Assembly: GCF_019219075.1 (NCBI RefSeq)
Contig: NZ_JAHUWJ010000005.1
Span: 186,001 to 250,000, forward strand
From: Chitinophaga sp. sic0106
GTDB lineage: Bacteria > Bacteroidota > Bacteroidia > Chitinophagales > Chitinophagaceae
DNA length: 64,000 nucleotides
Direction: 5' to 3'
The notes under the pieces were generated by a model, which did not search any database, had not been told where the DNA came from, and saw only the letters and a list, made by a program, of their open reading frames with translations. A program made the translations under genes and the position numbers. Below, piece by piece: positions 1 through 9,222 of the stretch. Numbering within the stretch: position 1 is the first letter of the stretch; each line of letters begins with the position of its first letter.

Positions 1-572
1 CCGCCCAGGTGCATGATGCGTTTGCAGCCCTGGGAGATCAGGTGCGTGGTAATATGGTAAGCGGCGTCGTAGTTGTCGATCCCCACGCAGGTGCTGTCAG
101 CGTGACTATGCACACGGTCAAAGAATACTACCGGAATCTGCTTTTTGAAAAACGGCTCCAGGTGATTGATATCTGTGGCGTTGGCAGAGAGGGAGATGAG
201 CAGGCCATCCACCCTTTTATTGTACATGGTGAGTACGTTGCGTTTTTCCTTATCTACATCTTCGAGTGATTGTGCAATGATCAGGTTATAGCCGTGGAGG
301 TTGGCGGCATTTTCCATGCCAGCCAGTACAGACGACATGAAGTGACTGTTGAGTCGCGGCACCAGTACACCCAACGTATGTGTTTGCCGGCTGCGTAAGC
401 TGCTGGCGAAGGTATTAGACTGATAGCCCAGCATGGTGGCGGCATCCGTGATTTTTTTCCGGGTCTGCTTGCTGATCATGGGATTGTTTTTTAACCCCCT
501 GCTCACCGTGGCCGCGGAAATGTTCAGGTATTTCGCAATGTCGTATATCGTTACTTCCCGGTCTTCCGCCAT
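1..572 (-). CDS. LacI-family transcriptional regulator, 3' part cut by window edge
   Basis: The minus strand is open from the ATG at 572 to the left edge, so only about 190 residues are visible. The N-terminus begins MAEDREVTIYDIAKYLNIS and continues with the A-A-T-V-S-R recognition helix and G-Y segment of a LacI-type helix-turn-helix (residues about 8-55). A periplasmic-binding-protein-like sensor domain follows. LacI-family proteins usually bind a sugar ligand and repress or activate catabolic genes. It is divergent from the SusC/SusD/GH2 operon across a long control region, so it is the likely local regulator of that locus. The near-palindrome at 624-639 lies just upstream of its start and could be its own operator. 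The ligand cannot be told from the visible part. Confidence 0.9.
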   Translation of the reverse strand, partial: MAEDREVTIYDIAKYLNISAATVSRGLKNNPMISKQTRKKITDAATMLGYQSNTFASSLRSRQTHTLGVLVPRLNSHFMSSVLAGMENAANLHGYNLIIAQSLEDVDKEKRNVLTMYNKRVDGLLISLSANATDINHLEPFFKKQIPVVFFDRVHSHADSTCVGIDNYDAAYHITTHLISQGCKRIMHLG

Positions 573-623
573 AATATTTCAGCTTAGAGATCAAAGAAAA
601 TTAAATTTTTTTGAATAAAAAAA

Positions 624-639
624 TGCAATCGGTTACGTA
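624..639. promoter_or_regulatory. Candidate LacI-type operator
   Basis: The sequence tgcaatcggttacgta contains AATCGGTT, one base away from the palindrome AACCGGTT with a central CG, as is usual for LacI/GalR-family sites. It lies about 55 bp upstream of the LacI-type start codon, a suitable position for autoregulation. The call rests on shape alone; no second copy was found by eye near the SusC start. Confidence 0.3.
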
Positions 640-827
640 AATCTAAAAATTTCTTATATTCGTTGGGAAGAGTAAAGAAATTGTTCCACGCTGATAGCTC
701 AATAACTAATAAAACCAAATAACTTTTAGCCGGGAAGCGAAGACCCGATTGGTGATTAAACTTTTGTCAACCAGAAAAATACCAGAAAATCACTGCCAGG
801 AATTATCATCCGCTCATTACCGTTTAC

Positions 828-853
828 CATTTATATAATTGTCAAAAGGACAT
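828..853 (+). repeat. 26-bp direct repeat, copy 1 of SusC leader
   Basis: Positions 828-853 match 1325-1350 at 25 of 26 bases (only g/c at the 21st base differs). The second copy sits directly before the susC start codon. Copy 1 is followed by an ATG that leads to a stop after a few codons, so it looks like a duplicated leader without its gene. Confidence 0.8.
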
Positions 854-898
854 TAATGTTTACTGGTAAAATGTAATGAACAAGCGGGTAAATTTTTT

Positions 899-1086
899 AC
901 AGGAACTGCATGCCTCGGCGCAGCGGTACTGGTAGCGCTATGCATTTCACGTTCATAGGCAAGCCGGTTATGTTTTTGCAGGTACTGCATGGCATCGCAC
1001 GGTGGTAATGGTATCGCAATGCATTTCACGTTCATGGGTATGCCGGTTGTGTTTTTGCAGGTACTGCATGCCATCGCACGGTGGAG
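899..1086. repeat. 79-bp imperfect tandem repeat, about 2.4 copies
   Basis: The unit starting gcatttcacgttcat at 942 recurs at 1021, and the preceding partial copy (899-941) matches the end of the unit. Shared words include caggtactgcatg, catcgcacggtgg and gcatttcacgttca. The block lies between the two 26-bp leader copies. A further isolated gcatttcacgttca occurs at 1288 and a related tttcacgttcgatag at about 9172, upstream of the PL1-like gene, so the word may be a site used by both promoters. Confidence 0.75.
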
Positions 1087-1324
1087 GAAGGTTTTGCCTT
1101 GTACGTAGCAACTTGTGTTGCATCTACGTTCATTCACTGTAAAAGCAATGTTGCCAAAGGAGATGTCACCATTGTGCGTTCGTTCCAACAATGGCAATTG
1201 TACAGGTAGTGAATTCACTCACCTGCGTTCGTATAAAACCGGCGTACTGACACAGCTATGTTCAATCCAAATTTTTAACTCATACAGCATTTCACGTTCA
1301 ATAGCTAATAACTCCACACTCTAT

Positions 1325-1350
1325 CATTTATATAATTGTCAAAACGACAT
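1325..1350 (+). repeat. 26-bp direct repeat, copy 2, immediately 5' of susC
   Basis: This is the second copy of the 828-853 element, ending nine bases before the SusC ATG at 1359. It is probably part of the transcribed leader that sets translation initiation, because no Shine-Dalgarno sequence is present. Confidence 0.75.
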
Positions 1351-1358
1351 GTAACGTT

Positions 1359-4300
1359 ATGAAACAAACTACAAACACACACGGCATCCAGGGGCGTACC
1401 TCCCTCCATTGCCGTATGCTGACTATTCTCCTCCTAATGGCCTTCATATGGGCCAGCCCCCTCCAGGTGGCCGCACAGGACAAAAACGTTCGCGGCACCG
1501 TTACCGCCGAAAACGGCGAACCTGTACCCGGCGCCGCCATAGTCATCAAAGGCACCCAACGCGGAGAAATCACCAACGCCAAAGGGGCCTACACCATCCG
1601 CGGCACCAAAGGCCAGGTACTCATTATCACCAGCCTGGGATTCATTACCCAGGAGGTAACAGTAACGGATAACCCGGAAATCAATATTACCCTGCTGCCC
1701 TCCGCCAAAGACATAGGCGAAGTAGTGGTAGTAGGTTATGGCACACAACGAAAAGCAGACCTCACCGGCGCCGTAGCCAGCGTAAACCTGGAAACACTCC
1801 GCGAAGCTCCCAACACCAACATCGCGCAGTTCCTCCAGGGAACAGTGCCCGGCCTCAACGTGGGCGTAGCCACCGCCTCCGGCGGTACCCCACCGATCTC
1901 CATCCGTGGCCGCGTTACCCTCAACGGTAACCAGAGCGTACTCATCATACTCGATGGGGTGCAGTATACACAGTCACTCGCCTCCATCAACCCGGATGAT
2001 ATCGCCTCCATCGATGTACTCAAAGATGCCAGCTCCACCGCCGTATACGGCGCCCAGGCATCCAACGGTGTCATCCTCATCACCTCCCGCAAAGGAAAGG
2101 TGAGCCAGAAACCACGTATCGCTTTCTCTACTGCCTATACGTCGCAGTACCCAACAGTCGGCAACCTGAAACCTTACGACCGCGCAGGTTACCTCGACTA
2201 CCTCACAGCAGCTTTTTACGATAAAGCCTTTACCGGACCAGATTATACCACCCCCAACCCGGCATTTAAAATTGAAAGCGTAGCTGATGCCAGCATACTA
2301 ACGCCAACGGGTACACTAAAACCTAACGACTACGACTGGTTCAGCTCCGGCACCAACACCGGTACCATTGCGGAAACCAATCTCAGCATCTCCGGTGGCA
2401 GCGAACGTATTACCTACCTGCTGTCCGGTGGACTCGTAGATCAGAAAGGCTTTATCATGAATGATAAGTTCAAACGTAAGTCGCTCCGCGCCAACATCGA
2501 AACGCAACCGCTGAAATGGTGGAGGGTAGGACTGCTTTCCTCCGCAGCCTTTGTAAACCAGGACGGTGCAGAACCATCGTTTAGTAGTCTGCTCCGCATG
2601 ACGCCACTGATTGTACCGTACGACACCAACGGCACCCTGATACCTTTCCCCATGAATACGCTGGAACCCAATCCATTCACCACCTATGCGGTAGATGACC
2701 TCGAACGTAATAACTACTACTTCGCCAACATCTACTCGGATATGGACCTGCCATTCCTGAAAGGACTCAACTACCGCATGAACTTCGGTAGCAACTACCG
2801 CACCTCCAATCATTCCTATTCCAGCATATACGACGCAGGTCAAACCGGCAGGGCCTACAAAGACCTGCAGGAATACTACGACTATACGTTCGATAACATC
2901 CTTACCTATAAAAAGAAATTTGGCCAGCACGACCTGATGGCCACCTTGCTCTATGGCTCCGTAGGCCGTAAGTTTAACAGCACCACGGCCACCGCTACCG
3001 GCTTTCCACGCCTTACGCTCAGCTACAATAACCTGTCGCAGGGCGCTACCCAGTTCGCAGCCTCTGATGCCTGGGAGGAAACGCTCAATTACCAGATGGC
3101 ACGTATCAACTACAAATTCCGTGATAAGTACCTGCTCTCTGCCATCCTGCGCCGCGACGGCTTCTCCGGATTTGCCGCCAATCATAAGTACGGCACCTTC
3201 CCCGTGCTGGCACTCGGCTGGATCATGTCGGAAGAACCTTTTATGAAAGCGATCACCTCCATCGATTACCTGAAACTTCGTGCAGGCTATGGCGTTACCG
3301 GTAACCAAACCTCCCGTTACAGCTCTATTGCCCGTGTAACCACCGGCGCAGCCTACGTGTATGGCGATGGTGGCAGCACCGTATTTGGCCAGCAGGTAGC
3401 CTCACTGGGCAATGATAATCTCAAGTGGGAACGTACCAAAGGACTGAACGGAGGTATCGATTTCTCTATACTTAAAAATAAGGTCAGCGGTTCCCTGGAC
3501 TTCTACCGGAATAACACCTACGACCTGCTCTACAGCGTAGCCATTCCTGCCACCACCGGCTTTACCAACATCACTTCCAACCTCGGACAAATCCGCAACA
3601 GCGGCTTTGAGGCTGCTGTAAACTGGCAGGTGATCAACAAGGCAGATTTTACCTGGAACGCGAACCTGAACTTCTCCCTGAATAAAAACAAAATTATTTC
3701 ACTCACCGGCCAGGATGCCAATGGCGATGGTAAAGAAGATGACCTGATTTCAAGTGGACTGTTCATCGGTAAATCCATCAGCTCCATCTATGACTATCAA
3801 ACCAACGGTATCTATCAGTTGAGTGATACCCGCCTGGCAGGCTTCCCCGTAGGCACTGTGCGGGTGGTAGATCAGAATAATGATAAAGATGTTACACCTG
3901 ATGCGGACCGTATTTTCCTTGGTCGCCAGGAGCCGCTGTACCGCGTGAGCTTGTCGCAGTCCTTCTCCTACAAAGCTTTTACGTTCAGCTTCTTCCTGAA
4001 CTCCGTGCAGGGTGGCAAGGATGGCTACCTGGGAAATAATAACCCACTGTTTTTCCGGGAAGACAACAGCATTCGCGTCAATAACCTCCAAGGCATTGAT
4101 TTCTGGTCGCCCAGCAATCCGAACGGTAAATACCCGCGCAATATTTCCGGCTCTCACGCCAAAGTGGAGCCTAACATGTGGCAAAACAGGAGCTTTGTGC
4201 GCTTGCAGGATATATCGCTCTCGTACGATTTCTCCAATAATTTCCTGAAGCGACTAAAAGCACAAACCATCAGCTTATACGTAAGTGGCAAGAACCTCTA

Positions 4301-4427
4301 TACCTGGACCAAATGGGAAGGCTGGGACCCTGAAGCCAATCAGGCCGATGGTACACCAATGGGACTCACCACCAACGGCAGACCCGTACTCAGAGCCTTC
4401 ACCGCAGGACTGAGAATCATTTACTAA
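1359..4427 (+). CDS. SusC/RagA-type TonB-linked outer-membrane transporter
   Basis: This 1022-residue protein imports oligosaccharides across the outer membrane using TonB energy, with the SusD lipoprotein as lid. It has a long signal peptide ending near residue 40 (...LQVAAQ). A carboxypeptidase-regulatory-like beta-sandwich follows (about 44-120, GTVTAENGEPVPGAAIVIKG), then the TonB-box/plug region (about 122-245) with VVVGYGTQRKADLTGAV, IRGR, LDG and ASSTAVYGAQASNGVILITS. The beta-barrel runs to the final residues FTAGLRIIY. Length and motif order are usual for the family. It is first in an operon with susD (20-bp gap) and a GH2 enzyme, behind a LacI-type regulator. The glycan is not identified directly; the neighbours suggest galactose-containing or pectic material. 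Confidence 0.96.
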   Translation: MKQTTNTHGIQGRTSLHCRMLTILLLMAFIWASPLQVAAQDKNVRGTVTAENGEPVPGAAIVIKGTQRGEITNAKGAYTIRGTKGQVLIITSLGFITQEVTVTDNPEINITLLPSAKDIGEVVVVGYGTQRKADLTGAVASVNLETLREAPNTNIAQFLQGTVPGLNVGVATASGGTPPISIRGRVTLNGNQSVLIILDGVQYTQSLASINPDDIASIDVLKDASSTAVYGAQASNGVILITSRKGKVSQKPRIAFSTAYTSQYPTVGNLKPYDRAGYLDYLTAAFYDKAFTGPDYTTPNPAFKIESVADASILTPTGTLKPNDYDWFSSGTNTGTIAETNLSISGGSERITYLLSGGLVDQKGFIMNDKFKRKSLRANIETQPLKWWRVGLLSSAAFVNQDGAEPSFSSLLRMTPLIVPYDTNGTLIPFPMNTLEPNPFTTYAVDDLERNNYYFANIYSDMDLPFLKGLNYRMNFGSNYRTSNHSYSSIYDAGQTGRAYKDLQEYYDYTFDNILTYKKKFGQHDLMATLLYGSVGRKFNSTTATATGFPRLTLSYNNLSQGATQFAASDAWEETLNYQMARINYKFRDKYLLSAILRRDGFSGFAANHKYGTFPVLALGWIMSEEPFMKAITSIDYLKLRAGYGVTGNQTSRYSSIARVTTGAAYVYGDGGSTVFGQQVASLGNDNLKWERTKGLNGGIDFSILKNKVSGSLDFYRNNTYDLLYSVAIPATTGFTNITSNLGQIRNSGFEAAVNWQVINKADFTWNANLNFSLNKNKIISLTGQDANGDGKEDDLISSGLFIGKSISSIYDYQTNGIYQLSDTRLAGFPVGTVRVVDQNNDKDVTPDADRIFLGRQEPLYRVSLSQSFSYKAFTFSFFLNSVQGGKDGYLGNNNPLFFREDNSIRVNNLQGIDFWSPSNPNGKYPRNISGSHAKVEPNMWQNRSFVRLQDISLSYDFSNNFLKRLKAQTISLYVSGKNLYTWTKWEGWDPEANQADGTPMGLTTNGRPVLRAFTAGLRIIY

Positions 4428-4447
4428 TTCCACTACAAACAACTTTT

Positions 4448-6136
4448 ATGAAAACATTGAATCGGATTATATTATGCGCTATGCTGTGTGCACCGGTGGT
4501 GTCCTGCAAACGCGATTTCCTAAATGAGAAGGCATTATCGTTTCTCAGCACCAGCAACGCTTTTAAAAATGCAGAGGATTTCAACGCCTCTGTCAACAAC
4601 TTATACGCGCTGGTGAGAACGGAATTTTATACCTCCAGCGACTGGCAACCGATGCACTACCTGTATCGTACGGATCTGGCCATTGAAGTAGCAGTGGGCA
4701 GTAACCCCAACCTGGCGGCTGATTTTGGCCCCAGCGGCGGTTTACCCAACAATCACTGGAACCAGATTTATAAGATCATAGCGGAGGCCAATACGGTGAT
4801 CAGCCGTATCCCGGCATCCAGTATGTCCGCCAGCGATAAAACGATGTTTGAAGCCAAAGCCCGCTTTTTCAGAGCGTTTGGTTACAGAACGCTGGCCTAC
4901 CTGTTTGGTGGTGTACCGCTGGAGCTCAACGAAGTAGTAACAGAGAAAATAAATTATACCCGCGCCACCAAAGAAGAAGTGCTGGCGCAGGTGATCACCG
5001 ACCTGAAATTTGCAGCTGAAAAACTCCCTGGTATCACCGCGGTAAAGGATGGTGAAATTTCTAATTTGGTGGCGCAGCATCTGCTTTCAGAAGTTTACCT
5101 GGCTGCCGGGCAGTTTCAAAATGCGGTAACGGCAGCCTCCGTGGTAATCGATGATCCGGCCACTGACCTGATGAAAACCCGCTTTGGTTCCCGCTCAACC
5201 GTTACTCCCGGAGATGTATACTGGGACTTGTTTCAGGCAAAAAACCAAAACCGTAAATCAGCAGGCAACACCGAGGGCTTGTGGGTGATACAATTGGAAA
5301 CAGATGTACTCGGGGGTTCGGCCGTATCCACCGGCATGGCAGGTAACTATCAGCTGGAGCGGGTACATGTGCCACTGTACCGCGACATGAAAGTGAACGG
5401 TATCGGGCTGTTTCAATGGCCGGTAGGGGATTATACCGGCGGCAGAGGCGTAGGGTTTATGCAGCCTTCCAGGCATTATGAAGATGATATCTGGCAAAGT
5501 GATTTTGCTAATGACATCCGCAATGCCAACAATAATTTTGTGCGGGAAGTGGTGGCTACCAACCCACTGAGTCCTTTCTTTGGCCAGGTGATTTCAACCC
5601 GTAACCCGCCAGCAGGCGCTGGTATTACGTTTCCGTCGAGGGTGTTTTATCCGTATCAGTCCAAAGCTACCACGCCATTTAATCACCCTACCGCACTCTA
5701 TGCCAATCCCGGATCTACTGATCCTATCAAAAAATATGAGCTGAAAACTTCAGCAGGGGGTACTTATGCGGATCAGTATATGTTCCGGCTGGCAGAAACC
5801 TACCTGTTAAGAGCAGAAGGCTACCTGGGGCTGGGCAATACCGGCGCAGCTGCCCAGGATATCAATGTGGTAAGGGGGCGCTCCAATGCCAGTGCAGCAC
5901 AGGCCGGACAAGTAAATATTGATTATATCCTGGATGAAAGGTTGAGAGAGTTTGGGGTAGAAGAAAAAAGAATGCTCACACTCATGCGCCTGGGATTATT
6001 GTACGACCGTGTAACGCGTTACAATCCTTTTTATGCAGGCAACATGCAAACGCGTTTTAACCGCTGGGCTATTCCGCAAGGTGAGATAGAACGTAACAGG
6101 GGCGCAGTATTGGAGCAGAATGAGGGGTATAAATAA
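4448..6136 (+). CDS. SusD/RagB-type glycan-binding lipoprotein
   Basis: This 562-residue surface lipoprotein captures glycan over the SusC channel. The signal peptide ends in a lipobox (PVVSC, Cys20). The N-terminal SusD domain has the typical NxxYxxIxxANxVI-like stretch (NQIYKIIAEANTVISRI) and helical repeats. The C-terminal part has LAETYLLRAEGYLGLGNTGAAAQ, then the conserved ILDERLREFGVEEKRMLTLMR segment. It sits 20 bp after susC and 6 bp before the GH2 gene, so the three are co-transcribed. Confidence 0.95.
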   Translation: MKTLNRIILCAMLCAPVVSCKRDFLNEKALSFLSTSNAFKNAEDFNASVNNLYALVRTEFYTSSDWQPMHYLYRTDLAIEVAVGSNPNLAADFGPSGGLPNNHWNQIYKIIAEANTVISRIPASSMSASDKTMFEAKARFFRAFGYRTLAYLFGGVPLELNEVVTEKINYTRATKEEVLAQVITDLKFAAEKLPGITAVKDGEISNLVAQHLLSEVYLAAGQFQNAVTAASVVIDDPATDLMKTRFGSRSTVTPGDVYWDLFQAKNQNRKSAGNTEGLWVIQLETDVLGGSAVSTGMAGNYQLERVHVPLYRDMKVNGIGLFQWPVGDYTGGRGVGFMQPSRHYEDDIWQSDFANDIRNANNNFVREVVATNPLSPFFGQVISTRNPPAGAGITFPSRVFYPYQSKATTPFNHPTALYANPGSTDPIKKYELKTSAGGTYADQYMFRLAETYLLRAEGYLGLGNTGAAAQDINVVRGRSNASAAQAGQVNIDYILDERLREFGVEEKRMLTLMRLGLLYDRVTRYNPFYAGNMQTRFNRWAIPQGEIERNRGAVLEQNEGYK

Positions 6137-6142
6137 TCAATT

Positions 6143-8836
6143 ATGAGGAAGATATCAGTTCAACTCCTGTTGCTGTGTGCAGTAATAGGCATACAGGTGC
6201 AGGCACAACAATCAAGAATAAGACAACGGATAAGCATCAACGAAAACTGGAAATTTTTCAAATACACCGGTAAGCCTGACCAGCTGATATACGACGTAAG
6301 GCCGGATGTGGCCGACCGCAACGACGATGTGGTGGCGGATAGCAGACCTACCGCATCCATAGCAGTCAATGCACAGGCGCCGGTATTGAAAAACTGGATA
6401 CTTCCTTCTGCCAATGAGTTTATTGCAGATCCTGATAAACATCATCATCGCCCGGCAGGTAACCCGGGCGCTGATTTTCCATTTGTGCAATCATCGTTTG
6501 ATGATGGCAAATGGGAAACCGTGCAGCTGCCGCATGACTGGGCCATCAACGGTCCGTTTTATACTGAAGCGGATGCAATAGTGGGCGGCGGTATGGGGCG
6601 GCTTCCGGTGCAGGGCGTAGGCTGGTACCGAAGGAAGCTGGACATTCCGCGCGCTGATAAAGGGCGGCAGGTTTACCTGGATATAGATGGGGCCATGTCC
6701 TATGCCATCGTATGGCTTAATGGTCATTTGGTAGGCGGCTGGCCTTATGGCTATAATTCCTTCCGGCTGGACCTTACGCCGTATATGCGTCCGGGTGAGG
6801 ATAATCAGCTGGCCATACGGATTGATAACCCTGCGAATTCCGCGCGCTGGTATCCCGGAGCAGGCTTATATCGTGATGTGTGGCTTACAAAAGTAAACCC
6901 GGTGCATGTGGCACAATGGGGCACGGGAGTGACTACACGAAATGTGAGTGCAACCGCCGCCACGGTGGATATAGCGGTGACTTTAAAAAATGCCGCTGCT
7001 GCGGATGTTTCTACAAAAATTATTACAGAGATATTTGATCCCGCCGGCAAAAAAGTAGCCACGTTACCCGCCGTGGAAGCGGTGGTGCGTAAGGACGAAA
7101 ACCGGAAAATCCGCTCGTTCGCTACCTTAGCTAATCCCCTGCGCTGGGGGCCGCTGCCCGCGCAGCACCCACATCTCTATACTGCCAAAACCAAAGTATA
7201 CGCAGGCAATATATTAGCAGACGAATATGTAACCACCTTTGGTATTCGCACCTTGCAGTTTGATCCCGTGAAAGGCTTGCTGGTAAATGATATGCCAGTA
7301 CGCATGCACGGTGTAAACCAGCACCACGACCTGGGAGCATTAGGCGCCGCCTTTAACATACGGGCAGCGGAACGGCAGCTGGAAATACTGCGCGAGCTGG
7401 GTTGTAATGTCATCCGGCTGGCACACAATCCACCAGCGCCAGGGCTGCTTGACCTGACAGATAAAATGGGCTTTCTGGTGATCGATGAAATTTTTGATTC
7501 CTGGGAAACAAAGAAAACGCCGCTGGATTTTCATCTCATCTTTCCGGACTGGCATGAGCCTGATACCAGGGCATTTATCAGGAGAGATAGAAATCATCCG
7601 TCGGTAATAGCGTGGAGTTTTGGGAACGAAGTAGGAGAGCAGTATACAGCTGAAAAAGGTGCTGCTGTAGCGGCTGAATTATATAAAATAGTAAAGGAGG
7701 AAGACAGCACCCGTCCGGCTACGGCCTCAATGAACTACGCCAAACCGGATATGCCTTTTCCTACGGTCATAGATATACTGAGTTTGAATTACCAGGGCGA
7801 AGGTATCCGTGATGCCCCGGCCTACAAGGGTTTGATAGGAATTCGTACTACGCCCTTGTATCCTGCTTTTCAGCAAGCATTTCCGGATAAAATGATTTTA
7901 AGCAGTGAAACGGCCTCAACGCTCAGTACCAGGGGTACCTATTTGTTTCCGGTTACTACTGAGGCCAGTGCACCTGTAAATGAAGGGGCCGGGGGAGATG
8001 GCAATCATAAAATAGTCAGTTCCTACGAGTTGTATACCGCCGCATTTGGCGCTTCTCCGGACAAGGTGTTTGCCTCGCAGGATAAGCATCCTTATGTGGC
8101 CGGGGAATTTGTATGGTCCGGTTTCGATTACCTGGGAGAACCAACGCCATACTATACCGCACGTAGTTCTTATTCAGGTATTATAGACCTGGCTGGACTG
8201 CCCAAAGACCGGTTTTACCTGTATCAGTCGCGGTGGCGGCCTGATTTACCCATGGCGCACTTACTGCCGCATTGGACCTGGCCTGGCAGGGAAGGTTTGG
8301 TAACACCCGTGCATGTGTTTACCTCCGGCGATGAAGCGGAATTGTTTGTGAACAACGTATCCATGGGCCGCAGGCATAAACGCCCTTACGAATACCGCCT
8401 CCGCTGGGATAGCATCCTGTATCAGCCAGGAGAGCTGCGGGTGATAACGTATAAAAACGGAAAGTACTGGGCTGCTGATACATTGCATACCGCAGGTGCT
8501 CCGGTACGCTTACAGCTTTCTGCCGACAGGCATCAAATCTCTCCCGATGGAAAAGATGTATCTTTTATTACCATCACTGTAGTGGATAAAAACGGTGTGC
8601 CTGCGCCTACAGCGGCGGATCAGTTAAGTATTGAAGTGAGTGGTGCAGGAGGATTTGTGGCAGCAGATAATGGCGATCCCGCTGACCTGACTGCATTTTC
8701 AGCTACTGCCCGCAAATTGTACAGTGGTAAATGTGTGGTGATAGTGCGGTCATTGGAAGGTGTGAAAGGAAACATTACAGTAGTAGTGAAAGCAGCGGAT
8801 CTGGAAAGTGCACGTTTGGTATTGCATTCAAAATAA
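6143..8836 (+). CDS. Glycoside hydrolase family 2 enzyme (beta-galactosidase-like)
   Basis: This 897-residue exported enzyme has a signal peptide (residues 1-21, ending QVQAQ). Domains in order: sugar-binding jelly roll (about 30-250, with LPHDWAINGPF and RWYPGAGLYRDVWL), an immunoglobulin-like domain (about 255-375) and a TIM barrel (about 380-690). A DUF4982-like domain (ELFVNNVSMG) and a C-terminal Ig-like domain (ITVVDKNGVPAP, SGAGGFVAADNGD) follow. The acid/base is Glu496 in SFGNEVGEQ, and Glu589 in ILSSETAST fits the nucleophile. The motifs MHGVNQHHD and VIRLAHNPP are typical of the clade. Family members are mostly beta-galactosidases, some beta-glucuronidases or mannosidases. It closes the SusCD operon and is followed by a 13-14 bp stem hairpin. 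Confidence 0.92.
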   Translation: MRKISVQLLLLCAVIGIQVQAQQSRIRQRISINENWKFFKYTGKPDQLIYDVRPDVADRNDDVVADSRPTASIAVNAQAPVLKNWILPSANEFIADPDKHHHRPAGNPGADFPFVQSSFDDGKWETVQLPHDWAINGPFYTEADAIVGGGMGRLPVQGVGWYRRKLDIPRADKGRQVYLDIDGAMSYAIVWLNGHLVGGWPYGYNSFRLDLTPYMRPGEDNQLAIRIDNPANSARWYPGAGLYRDVWLTKVNPVHVAQWGTGVTTRNVSATAATVDIAVTLKNAAAADVSTKIITEIFDPAGKKVATLPAVEAVVRKDENRKIRSFATLANPLRWGPLPAQHPHLYTAKTKVYAGNILADEYVTTFGIRTLQFDPVKGLLVNDMPVRMHGVNQHHDLGALGAAFNIRAAERQLEILRELGCNVIRLAHNPPAPGLLDLTDKMGFLVIDEIFDSWETKKTPLDFHLIFPDWHEPDTRAFIRRDRNHPSVIAWSFGNEVGEQYTAEKGAAVAAELYKIVKEEDSTRPATASMNYAKPDMPFPTVIDILSLNYQGEGIRDAPAYKGLIGIRTTPLYPAFQQAFPDKMILSSETASTLSTRGTYLFPVTTEASAPVNEGAGGDGNHKIVSSYELYTAAFGASPDKVFASQDKHPYVAGEFVWSGFDYLGEPTPYYTARSSYSGIIDLAGLPKDRFYLYQSRWRPDLPMAHLLPHWTWPGREGLVTPVHVFTSGDEAELFVNNVSMGRRHKRPYEYRLRWDSILYQPGELRVITYKNGKYWAADTLHTAGAPVRLQLSADRHQISPDGKDVSFITITVVDKNGVPAPTAADQLSIEVSGAGGFVAADNGDPADLTAFSATARKLYSGKCVVIVRSLEGVKGNITVVVKAADLESARLVLHSK

Positions 8837-8846
8837 CAAGTATTAA

Positions 8847-8885
8847 TCCGTCGCCAATACGCCTGGAAAGTGTATTGGCGACGGA
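8847..8885 (+). terminator. Hairpin after the SusCD-GH2 operon
   Basis: A perfect 14-bp stem (ccgtcgccaatac pairing with gtattggcgacgg plus a closing t-a pair) encloses an 11-nt loop, 10 bp after the GH2 stop. No long T tract follows, so it may stabilise the 3' end rather than act as a classical intrinsic terminator. Confidence 0.65.
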
Positions 8886-9222
8886 CATTAACCCTTACGC
8901 TTACACGGAAATCTCACTCCTTCAGGACGGTACAGGACAGTAATTTCACCCTGCCTGTCTATATTATACTATCAATCTATGAAATCTATCTTTACTTCCG
9001 GCTCCCCAACTACTCAGTCAGCCGGAGGAAGGAGAAATGCATAGTCGGGTTACTGCTGTTATAACACAACGACCGGTAAGTGCAAACCCGCGCACCAGCT
9101 ATTTTGTAAGTATACTTAAACTGATTTTTTCCTGAACCTATAGGAAGAGGGCAACCCCTATAGCACCATGTTTCACGTTCGATAGGTAATTATTTTGAAA
9201 AACTTTATTTCTTGTAAATTCC
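8886..9222 (+). promoter_or_regulatory. Intergenic region before the PL1-like gene
   Basis: No credible gene lies in these 337 bp; short open frames lack family features. Near the end are an inverted repeat ctatagg...cctatag (about 9138-9165) and tttcacgttcgatag (about 9171), a word also found in the SusC control region. An A+T-rich leader precedes the ATG. It is a likely promoter region for the giant downstream gene. Confidence 0.45.

Larger units (their letters stand above)
573..1358. promoter_or_regulatory. Long divergent control region between lacI-type gene and susC
   Basis: No convincing gene lies here. The region holds an A+T-rich stretch upstream of the LacI-type start, a 79-bp imperfect tandem repeat (899-1086) and two nearly identical 26-bp leader copies (828-853 and 1325-1350). 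The second copy ends just before the SusC start. The open frames across the repeat are low-complexity artefacts of the repeat. It probably carries both divergent promoters and the 5' leader of the SusC messenger. Confidence 0.6.

Noticed and set aside
899..1086. Possible CRISPR array
   Set aside because: Only about 2.4 contiguous imperfect repeats of 79 bp, no spacers and no cas genes.
853..1218. Minus-strand frame of 121 codons across the tandem repeat
   Set aside because: It is an artefact of the 79-bp repeat; the translation repeats itself and has no domain or leader features.
2316..3308. Long minus-strand open frame of 330 codons inside susC
   Set aside because: It is antisense to a clear SusC barrel, has no recognisable domain and no promoter, and follows from codon bias of the true frame.
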